Source of the DNA: Breznakibacter sp047600785
Lineage (GTDB): Bacteria; Bacteroidota; Bacteroidia; Bacteroidales; Marinilabiliaceae
Length of the DNA: 64,000 nt
NCBI GenBank assembly: GCA_047600785.1
Contig: JASGKH010000001.1
Span: forward strand, 868,001-932,000
Direction of reading: 5' to 3'
Part shown: one piece after another, positions 9,071 through 16,067 of the stretch
Numbering within the stretch: position 1 is the stretch's first letter
Layout: every line of letters starts with the position of its first letter
Made by a program: the position numbers and the translations under genes
The notes under the pieces: model-generated
What the model saw: only the letters and a program-made list of their open reading frames with translations
What the model was told of the DNA's origin: nothing
Database searches by the model: none

Positions 9071-9103
9071 TGTATATATATGCTTTATGTATATATAAAT
9101 ACA
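9071..9103. repeat. AT-rich direct repeat and near-palindrome, candidate second GntR operator
   Basis: TGTATATATA occurs at 9071-9080 and again at 9088-9097 (17-bp period). The second copy belongs to the near-palindrome TGTATATATAAATACA (9088-9103; two symmetric mismatch positions). HutC-type GntR proteins are known to favour GT-N-TA-N-AC-like sites, which these approximate. The position just upstream of the GntR promoter suits autoregulation. Confidence 0.4.
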
Positions 9104-9174
9104 AGTGATGGGATATTGTTGTTAATATGTTTTATATCAGACATTAGTTTGGTTTGTGAAATATTCTATGTTAA

Positions 9175-9192
9175 AACTTGTATTTACAAGTT
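9175..9192. promoter_or_regulatory. Candidate GntR operator palindrome over the operon promoter
   Basis: AACTTGTATTTACAAGTT is an 18-bp inverted repeat, perfect except for the central base pair. Its core GTATTTAC is close to the HutC-subfamily consensus GT(A/C)TA(G/T)AC. It covers the predicted -33 element (9177-9180) and most of the spacer before the -7 element, so a bound repressor would block RNA polymerase. Assignment to the adjacent GntR protein is inferred from position. Confidence 0.55.
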
Positions 9193-9207
9193 GTTTTTAT
9201 AAATTTG
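9177..9207 (+). promoter_or_regulatory. Predicted promoter of the 2-oxoacid dehydrogenase/aldolase operon
   Basis: The -7 element TAAATTTG (9200-9207) matches TAnnTTTG exactly; a CTTG at 9177-9180 gives a -33 element with 19-bp spacing, within the normal range for Bacteroidetes. Transcription would start near 9214, leaving a leader of only about 15 bases before the ATG at 9229. Confidence 0.6.
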
Positions 9208-9228
9208 TAGGAAATCCACGTTTAAGTT

Positions 9229-10557
9229 ATGGCAACAGTTGTGATCATGCCCAAACAAGGGCAATCGGTGGAGAGTTGCATCATCACCGAATTCAATAAA
9301 AATAAAGGCGATACGGTCGCAAAGGGCGACATTCTTTTTGCTTATGAAACCGACAAAGCATCGTTCGAAGAAGTTTCGACAGTGGAAGGCACGGTTTTGG
9401 AACTTTTTTTTGGTACGGGCGATGAGGTACCTGTGTTGACCAATGTGATGGTGATCGGCCTGTCCGGCGAATCGGTTGAGGAGTTCCGTCCCGGGGGCGC
9501 TGCCTCTGTACAGCTCCCTGCAACCGGGGATAAGCCCGAAGCGGCCGTTTCCCCGGCACTGGTTGTCGCAGCGCCCAAACCTGAAATTGGGAAAGGGGAA
9601 GAGGGTGCCGGCGTTTCTCCACGTGCCCGTCAATTGGCAGAAAAGGAAGGCATTGCGGTACAACTGTTGGCCGGTTCGGGTCCTAAAGGGCGTGTGATCG
9701 AGCGTGACGTACAAGCTGCCGTTGCCGAACGTCCCAAAATGACACCTTTGGCCAAACAAGTGGCCAGTATCGAAAATATTGTACCTGCGACGACTGGTTC
9801 TGGGTTGGCCGGTCTGGTCACTTCTAAAGATTTGGTTGCCGAAAACCCTGTTTACGGTACCGACTCTGAAGTAAAACCGTTGACCAACATTCGTAAGCTT
9901 ATTGCAAAGGCCATGCATGCTTCGTTGCAAAATTCGGCCCAACTTACGCACCATCTGGGTGCCGATGCACGCAGGTTGATGGAACTTCGTAAAAAAATAA
10001 AAGCAGCCGTCGACAAAGGTTACCCGACCAACATCACTCTTAACGATATGGTGTGCTTTGCCATCATCAAGGCATTGAAAAAATTCCCGCAGGTGAATTC
10101 GCACTTTCTGGGCGATAGCATGCGTCTGTTCAGTAAAGTGCATCTCGGCTTGGCCGTCGATACTGACCGTGGACTAATGGTGCCTGTCGTTAAGAATGCC
10201 GATGATCTTTCTGTTCCGGGACTCGCGAATCAACTTAAGGAGATGGCCAATGCCTGCCGTAAAGGAAACATCAGTCCCGAGTTGCTGGCTTCCGACGCAG
10301 CATCGTTCACGGTGTCGAATCTCGGTAACTATGGTGTAGAAATGTTCACCCCCGTCATTAACCTGCCTCAATCTGCCATTTTAGGGGTAAACGCTATTGT
10401 TCCCAGACCGAAGGATTTGGGCGACGGGGTGTACGGTTTTGTTCCCTATATGGGCCTGAGCCTTACATACGACCACCGGGCCCTCGACGGTGGCGAAGCC
10501 ACACGCTTTGTAAAACAAGTGGCCGTTGAGATTGAAAATCTGGAGTTTGAGATTTAA
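9229..10557 (+). CDS. Dihydrolipoamide acyltransferase, E2 of a 2-oxoacid dehydrogenase complex
   Basis: A 442-residue E2 core subunit that transfers the acyl group from E1 to CoA. Residues 1-80 are a lipoyl domain with the lipoylated lysine in TDKAS (Lys43). A proline/alanine-rich linker leads to a peripheral subunit-binding domain (about 128-166, SPRARQLAEKEGI...GPKGRVIERDV) and then a second, degenerate copy (about 171-205, TPLAKQVA...GLVTSKDLV). The catalytic domain follows, with the active-site motif YDHRALDGG near the C-terminus. It opens the operon. Family resemblance does not separate pyruvate, branched-chain or acetoin complexes; pyruvate or acetoin type is most likely. Confidence 0.92.
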   Translation: MATVVIMPKQGQSVESCIITEFNKNKGDTVAKGDILFAYETDKASFEEVSTVEGTVLELFFGTGDEVPVLTNVMVIGLSGESVEEFRPGGAASVQLPATGDKPEAAVSPALVVAAPKPEIGKGEEGAGVSPRARQLAEKEGIAVQLLAGSGPKGRVIERDVQAAVAERPKMTPLAKQVASIENIVPATTGSGLAGLVTSKDLVAENPVYGTDSEVKPLTNIRKLIAKAMHASLQNSAQLTHHLGADARRLMELRKKIKAAVDKGYPTNITLNDMVCFAIIKALKKFPQVNSHFLGDSMRLFSKVHLGLAVDTDRGLMVPVVKNADDLSVPGLANQLKEMANACRKGNISPELLASDAASFTVSNLGNYGVEMFTPVINLPQSAILGVNAIVPRPKDLGDGVYGFVPYMGLSLTYDHRALDGGEATRFVKQVAVEIENLEFEI

Positions 10558-10584
10558 GAAAAGACAATGTGATGGTTCGATGCA

Positions 10585-10648
10585 AGACAGATAGATGAAG
10601 ATATAGAAAATGCAAAACATTCTCTTCGGCCTTAATTTAAATCTGTCT
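10585..10648. repeat. Long-range inverted repeat between E2 and E3 genes
   Basis: AGACAGAT (10585-10592) and ATCTGTCT (10641-10648) are exact inverted repeats enclosing a 48-base loop in the 122-bp gap. The 5' arm continues as ACAGATAGATGA (10587-10598), a 12-mer found again in the gap before the PHP gene. It could form an mRNA hairpin between cistrons. Confidence 0.4.
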
Positions 10649-10679
10649 ACAGCTAAAAAATTAAAAATCCAATAAGACA

Positions 10680-12035
10680 ATGTACGATTTAGCTATTATA
10701 GGAGGGGGTCCGGCCGGCTATGTAGCGGCCGAGCGGGCTGGCGCCAAAGGATTGAAAGTTGTGTTGTTTGAGAAAAAAGAGCTTGGCGGGGTGTGCCTCA
10801 ACGAAGGTTGCATTCCCACCAAAACTCTTTTGTACAGTGCCAAAATATACGATACTGCCATGTCTGGCGAAAAATATGGCGTATTTGCCGATGGCGTGAA
10901 GTTCGATTTTGCCAAGATGATGGACCGTAAGAACAAGGTGGTCAGGAAACTGGTTGGTGGCGTAGGCATGAAAATGAAGTCGCACCATGTAGAAATCGTG
11001 AACAGTACGGCCACGATCAAAGGGCGATCGGCCAATGGTGTGGAAATCGAGGCCGCTGGTAACGTTTATCTGGCTAAAAACCTGCTTGTTTGCACCGGAT
11101 CGGAAGCATTTGTTCCACCCATTCCGGGTATTATGGAGGCGGGTAATACTATTTTGACCAACCGGGAAATTCTTGCCCTTGATCAACAGCCTAGGTCATT
11201 GGTGGTTGTGGGCGGTGGTGTGATTGGGATGGAGTTTGCCAGCTTTTTCAGCAGTTTGGGTACGCAAGTCACTGTGATTGAAATGGCCGATGAAATACTC
11301 ACGGGCATGGACCGTGAGATGAGCGCGATGTTACGTGCCATATATGCCAAAAAGGGCGTGACGTTCCATTTATCATCGAAAGTGACCGGGATCAGAGGCA
11401 ACGAAGTTGTGTTCGAAGCAAATGGAAAAGAACAGTCGATCAGTGGGGAGAAAATATTGATAAGTGTGGGGCGTCGTCCTGTTATCCAGGGCTTTGGCCT
11501 GGAAAACCTGGGTGTGGAGATCTTCCGGGGCGGCGTCAAGGTCGATGGGCAAATGCGCACGAATATTCCCAATGTATATGCAGCGGGCGACGTGACCGGT
11601 TTTTCATTGTTGGCCCACACGGCCAGCCGGGAGGGCGAGGTCGTGGTGAACAACCTGACCGGACGCAAGGATGTGATGCGTTATAATGCCATCCCCGGTG
11701 TTGTGTACACCAATCCCGAGATTTCGGGCGTGGGACTCACCGAAGAAGCCGCCAAAGCTAAGGGCATCGGCTACAAGATTGCCTCGTTGCCCATGGCATA
11801 TGCCGGGCGCTTTGTGGCCGAAAACGAAGGCGGCAGCGGCTTGTGCAAAGTGTTGCTGGGCGCTAAGTACGGTGAAGTATTGGGCGTGCATATGCTGGGT
11901 AATCCGTCGAGTGAAATGATTTATGGAGCATGCATGGCCATTGAGGCCGAAATGACCCTTAAAGAACTGGAAGAGGTGGTATTTCCGCATCCTACCGTAT
12001 CGGAGATATTCAGGGAGACGGTGTTTGCGTTTTAG
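10680..12035 (+). CDS. lpdA: Dihydrolipoamide dehydrogenase, E3 component
   Basis: A 451-residue FAD/NAD flavoprotein that reoxidises the lipoyl groups of E2. The FAD-binding GGGPAGYVAAERA opens the protein, the redox disulfide is Cys39/Cys44 in GGVCLNEGCIPTK, the NAD-binding fold is VVVGGGVIGMEFASFF, the second FAD motif is NVYAAGDVTG, and the catalytic His-Glu pair is in HPTVSE (His437, Glu442). Length and motifs are complete. Its place between E2 and E1 dedicates it to this complex, though E3 subunits are often shared among complexes. Confidence 0.95.
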   Translation: MYDLAIIGGGPAGYVAAERAGAKGLKVVLFEKKELGGVCLNEGCIPTKTLLYSAKIYDTAMSGEKYGVFADGVKFDFAKMMDRKNKVVRKLVGGVGMKMKSHHVEIVNSTATIKGRSANGVEIEAAGNVYLAKNLLVCTGSEAFVPPIPGIMEAGNTILTNREILALDQQPRSLVVVGGGVIGMEFASFFSSLGTQVTVIEMADEILTGMDREMSAMLRAIYAKKGVTFHLSSKVTGIRGNEVVFEANGKEQSISGEKILISVGRRPVIQGFGLENLGVEIFRGGVKVDGQMRTNIPNVYAAGDVTGFSLLAHTASREGEVVVNNLTGRKDVMRYNAIPGVVYTNPEISGVGLTEEAAKAKGIGYKIASLPMAYAGRFVAENEGGSGLCKVLLGAKYGEVLGVHMLGNPSSEMIYGACMAIEAEMTLKELEEVVFPHPTVSEIFRETVFAF

Positions 12036-12129
12036 GAAAGTGCCGGATTGTCTAAGTGTAGAACTAAATCTGTGAATAGCTTCTTCACCCTTGAACTTTG
12101 AATATTAAACTACAAAAACATTCAATACA

Positions 12130-14598
12130 ATGCCCAAAGTACAATTTCTCGACCCGGAAAAGGCTCGCAAACCGGATGAGCTAAAACTGAAGCCCATTCC
12201 CGTAAACGCTTATAAGAAAGCGGTGAAGGATGAGCTTAGAAACTTTACCAAAGAAGAATTCATCCGTATTTATCACGATATGGTGGTGATCCGGGAATTC
12301 GAAACCATGCTTAACCTCATCAAAACGACCAACGAGTACAATGGGGTGTCGTACAACCATCCGGGGCCTGCTCACTTATCCATCGGGCAGGAAGCTGCGG
12401 CGGTAGGGATGGCCTATACGCTAACGGTTGACGATTTCATTTTCGGCTCACACCGGAGCCATGGTGAGATTCTGGCTAAAGGACTTAGTGCCATTGCCAA
12501 ATTGGACGATGTCCGGTTGGCTGAAGTGATGGACAAATTTTTCGATGGGGCCACTGTCAATGTGGTGAAAAGAGGATTCAACGGCTCCGTGAAGGAACTG
12601 GGCCGTCGTTTTTTGGTCTATGGCACGCTGGCAGAGATATTTGCCCGGGAAACAGGCTTTAACAAAGGTCTTGGCGGAAGCATGCACGCCTTTTTTACAC
12701 CGTTTGGTGTGTATCCCAACAACGCCATTGTAGGCGGTAGCGGCGACATTGCCGTGGGGGCCGCCTTATTCAAAAAGGTTAATCGCCAACCGGGGTTGGT
12801 GGTGGCCAACATCGGTGATGCATCAATGGCTTGTGGGCCGGTATGGGAAGGTATTTCGTTCGCCGCCATGGACCAGTTCTCCCAATTGTGGGAGGGAGAC
12901 ATGAAAGGAGGTTTGCCTGTCATCTTTAACGTGATGAACAACCAATACGGAATGGGCGGCCAAACCTGTGGCGAGACCATGGGATATGGGCTGGCGGCCC
13001 GTATTGGTGCAGGTGTGAATCCTGACCAGATGCACGCCGAACGCGTGGATGGTTACAACCCGTTGGCCGTGATTGATGCGTACCGCCGCAAACGCAAGAT
13101 CATTGAAGAAAAAAGAGGCCCCGTGTTACTCGAAGTGCTCACTTACCGCTATTCGGGGCACTCGCCTTCCGATGCGTCATCATACCGTTCCAAGGAGGAA
13201 GTCGAAGCTTGGCAGGAACACGATAGTATTTTGGGTTATGGCAGGCAACTGACCGAGGCCGGAGTGGTTGAGCAGACAGATCTGGAAAACGTATGGACCG
13301 ACGTGAAAACATTGATGCTCGACATGCTGAAGCTTGCTATCGATCCGGCCATGTCGCCGTTGATGGATCTGAAAAAACATCCCGAACTGATCGGTGAGAT
13401 GATGTTTGCAAGCAAGGGCCAGGAAGCCATGTTGCCAGGCCAATGTGATGTAAACCATGCAAAGGAGGAGAACCCGCGCGTGAGGCAGATTGCGGGCAAA
13501 GAACGTTTTGCTTTCGATAGAGACGGCAAGCCGTTTTCAAAAATGAAGCAGTACCAGCTTCGTGACGGTATTTTCGAAGCCATCCTTGATCGTTACTACA
13601 AAGATCCCACATTGGTAGCCTATGGTGAGGAAAACCGGGATTGGGGCGGTGCGTTTGCCGTATATCGCGGATTGACCGAAGCATTGCCTTATCACCGTTT
13701 GTTCAACTCGCCCATCGCCGAAGCAGCTATAATTGGTACGGCGATTGGCTATGCCATGTGTGGTGGCCGGGTAATTCCCGAAATCATGTATTGTGACTTT
13801 CTGGGCCGCTGTGGCGATGAAGTGTTCAACCAGTTGCCCAAATGGCAGGCCATGAGCGGTAACGTGTTAAAGATGCCAGTGGTGATACGAGTATCGGTAG
13901 GATCGAAATATGGGGCACAACATTCACAGGATTGGACCTCATTGGTGGCCCATATTCCAGGACTGAAAGTGGTGTTCCCCGTCACCCCGTACGATGCCAA
14001 AGGATTGATGAACTCGGCACTTCAGGGAACTGACCCAGTCGTGTTTTTCGAAAGCCAGCGCATTTACGAGATCGGAGAGATGTTTCACGAGGGCGGGGTT
14101 CCCGAAGGCTATTATGAAATACCCATAGGCGAGCCTGATATCAAACGTGAGGGCAAGGATATCACGATCTTTACCATCGGGGCTACTCTATACCGAGCAT
14201 TGGATGCGGCCAAAATTCTGGAAGAAAAATATGGGATGAGTGCCGAAGTAATAGATGCCCGATCGTTGGTCCCGTTTAACTATGAAAAGGTAATCGCATC
14301 GGTCAAAAAGACGGGACGCATTATTCTCTCGAGCGACGCCAATAGTCGCGGTTCGTTCCTTAACGACCTGGCACGTAACATTGGCGAACTTGCGTTCGAT
14401 TATCTTGATGCACCTCCTGTAGTCGTGGGTTCACGTAACTGGATCACGCCGGCTTACGAGCTTGAAGAACACTTCTTCCCGCAACCGGGTTGGTTCCTCA
14501 ATGCCATCCACGAAAAAATCGTGCCTCTCGGGGGCCACATTTGCGGAGAAAACTTTACCGATGCCGAGCAGGTACGCCGTGCAAAATTGGGTGTCTGA
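12130..14598 (+). CDS. Fused E1 alpha/beta subunit of a thiamine-dependent 2-oxoacid dehydrogenase
   Basis: One 822-residue polypeptide replaces the usual separate E1 alpha and beta chains and decarboxylates a 2-oxoacid onto lipoyl-E2. Residues ~40-430 are the alpha part, with the thiamine diphosphate motif starting at GDAS (229-232) and ending at NNQYGMGG. Canonical motifs start GDG; here it is GDA. Residues ~465-822 are the beta part (YGEENRDWGGAF, NSPIAEAAIIG, DFLGRCGDE, YGAQHSQDW). The first ~40 residues (KPIPVNAYKK) form an extension seen in fused Bacteroidota E1 proteins. The substrate (pyruvate, branched-chain 2-oxoacid or acetoin) is not certain. Third gene of the operon. Confidence 0.9.
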   Translation: MPKVQFLDPEKARKPDELKLKPIPVNAYKKAVKDELRNFTKEEFIRIYHDMVVIREFETMLNLIKTTNEYNGVSYNHPGPAHLSIGQEAAAVGMAYTLTVDDFIFGSHRSHGEILAKGLSAIAKLDDVRLAEVMDKFFDGATVNVVKRGFNGSVKELGRRFLVYGTLAEIFARETGFNKGLGGSMHAFFTPFGVYPNNAIVGGSGDIAVGAALFKKVNRQPGLVVANIGDASMACGPVWEGISFAAMDQFSQLWEGDMKGGLPVIFNVMNNQYGMGGQTCGETMGYGLAARIGAGVNPDQMHAERVDGYNPLAVIDAYRRKRKIIEEKRGPVLLEVLTYRYSGHSPSDASSYRSKEEVEAWQEHDSILGYGRQLTEAGVVEQTDLENVWTDVKTLMLDMLKLAIDPAMSPLMDLKKHPELIGEMMFASKGQEAMLPGQCDVNHAKEENPRVRQIAGKERFAFDRDGKPFSKMKQYQLRDGIFEAILDRYYKDPTLVAYGEENRDWGGAFAVYRGLTEALPYHRLFNSPIAEAAIIGTAIGYAMCGGRVIPEIMYCDFLGRCGDEVFNQLPKWQAMSGNVLKMPVVIRVSVGSKYGAQHSQDWTSLVAHIPGLKVVFPVTPYDAKGLMNSALQGTDPVVFFESQRIYEIGEMFHEGGVPEGYYEIPIGEPDIKREGKDITIFTIGATLYRALDAAKILEEKYGMSAEVIDARSLVPFNYEKVIASVKKTGRIILSSDANSRGSFLNDLARNIGELAFDYLDAPPVVVGSRNWITPAYELEEHFFPQPGWFLNAIHEKIVPLGGHICGENFTDAEQVRRAKLGV

Positions 14599-14625
14599 AA
14601 AGATACCGGACAGAGAGACAAAATT

Positions 14626-14678
14626 GGACAGATAGATGAGCGCGGAAAAGAAACCTGCACGGTCTCATCCATCTGTCC
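14626..14678. repeat. Intergenic inverted repeat between E1 and PHP genes
   Basis: GGACAGATAGATGAG (14626-14640) pairs with CTCATCCATCTGTCC (14664-14678), 14 of 15 positions, around a 23-base loop. The 5' arm shares ACAGATAGATGA with the E2-E3 gap. No T-run follows, so it looks like an mRNA processing or stability hairpin, not a terminator. Confidence 0.55.
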
Positions 14679-14707
14679 CAAAATCTAAATTTCTAAAGGT
14701 CTTCCCC

Positions 14708-15928
14708 ATGAGCTTTTATTCCAAATTTCCCGATAAATCAACGTTGTTGGCCAAAGCCGAAAGGTTGCAATGGGCACAAACGGTCAACGTGAATGCGCAT
14801 TTGCACACACCTTTCTCTTTTAGTGCGTTCGGTCATATTGACCAAGCCCTTGACATGGCGGCGACTGAAGATGTGAAGGTCGTAGGCGTGAACGATTTTT
14901 ACAGTACCGACGGTTATGCCGATTGGGCTGACGGATGTGCCAAACGCCACCTGTTTCCGTTGTTCAATATCGAGTTTATTAGTTTGAACCGGGACGATCA
15001 AGCCAATGGCATCCGTGTGAACGATCCCAGTAATCCCGGACGTACTTATTTGAGTGGTAAGGGTTTGTCGTTTCCGGTCGTGCTGAAAGATCCTTACTTG
15101 TCGCAATTGCACGATGTACGGGAGGAGTCAAACAACCATGTGGCCCGCATGTGCGCCAAACTTAACTCATTGTTGCTGTCGTGTGGGGCAGGATTTTCCT
15201 TATCGTATAGCGAGATTAAAGATGCCCTGACCCGGGGCAACGTACGTGAACGGCATTTGGCAAAAGCGTTGCGCATTAATGTGGAGGAGGCTTTTAAAAA
15301 GCCCGAGCTACAATTGGGTTTTTATGAAAAGCTGTTTGGCGGAAAAGCATTGAAGTCCGATATCCACGATTTTGCAGCCGTGGAAAACGAAATACGGGGC
15401 AACCTTCTTAAATCCGGGGGCGGTGCTTTTGTCCCGGAAGATCCCAAGGCGTTCCTTGAGATGGAAGCGGTACGCCAGATCATTCTCAATGCGGGAGGTA
15501 TCCCCACCTATCCGTTTCTGGCCGACGATGCCAAAGGCGAGTTTACCGATTTTGAGGGCGACAAGGTAAAAGTGGCACAAATACTCAAAGAACGAGGTAT
15601 CTATTCCATCGAATTCATCACAACCCGGAACAGTGTGGAGGTTTTGGAAGATTATGCCGGTTACTTTTACGACCAGGGTTTTGTGGTCTCTTTTGGCAGT
15701 GAGCACAACACGCCTGCCATGGAGCCGATTGAACTATTTGCCCGGAAAAGCACTCCGCTCACATCTAAATTGATGGATATAAACCTGAGAGGTGCCTGCG
15801 TGATTGCTGCACACCAGTATTTGGTCGCTACTGAAGGCAAGGGGTATCTGGATGCATCAGGCAGGGCCGACATTTTCAACCGCGCCATGTACGAAAAACT
15901 TGGACATGCATTGATTGATGAAGCCTGA
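14708..15928 (+). CDS. PHP-domain metal-dependent hydrolase-like protein
   Basis: A 406-residue protein with the PHP superfamily metal motifs in order: NAHLHTPFSFSAFG near the N-terminus (HxH), GVNDFYS, NIEFISL, and a late SFGSEHNTP histidine. PHP proteins are usually phosphoesterases, such as histidinol or nucleoside phosphate phosphatases, using two or three metal ions. The start at 14708 (MSFYSKF) is preferred over 14636 because the intervening residues overlap the intergenic hairpin and show no conservation. No signal peptide. Position between a 2-oxoacid dehydrogenase and an aldolase/dehydrogenase suggests it acts on a phosphorylated or lactone intermediate of the same pathway; the substrate cannot be named. 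Confidence 0.75.
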   Translation: MSFYSKFPDKSTLLAKAERLQWAQTVNVNAHLHTPFSFSAFGHIDQALDMAATEDVKVVGVNDFYSTDGYADWADGCAKRHLFPLFNIEFISLNRDDQANGIRVNDPSNPGRTYLSGKGLSFPVVLKDPYLSQLHDVREESNNHVARMCAKLNSLLLSCGAGFSLSYSEIKDALTRGNVRERHLAKALRINVEEAFKKPELQLGFYEKLFGGKALKSDIHDFAAVENEIRGNLLKSGGGAFVPEDPKAFLEMEAVRQIILNAGGIPTYPFLADDAKGEFTDFEGDKVKVAQILKERGIYSIEFITTRNSVEVLEDYAGYFYDQGFVVSFGSEHNTPAMEPIELFARKSTPLTSKLMDINLRGACVIAAHQYLVATEGKGYLDASGRADIFNRAMYEKLGHALIDEA

Positions 15929-16067
15929 GAAAGGAAAAGGAAAGAAAGTCCGGGAAGCTAGACAAGATAGGAATGTGGGGATTTGTGGCTAATCTGCCAA
16001 TAAATACATCGCATTGTCTTTGTGTTCTATTTGCTTAATGTCTAAATATCTATTAGTCTGTAAAACA

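Noticed and set aside
9184..10143. 319-codon minus-strand open frame opposite the E2 gene
   Set aside because: Antisense shadow of a well-supported gene; it would also cover the operon promoter and has no recognisable motif.
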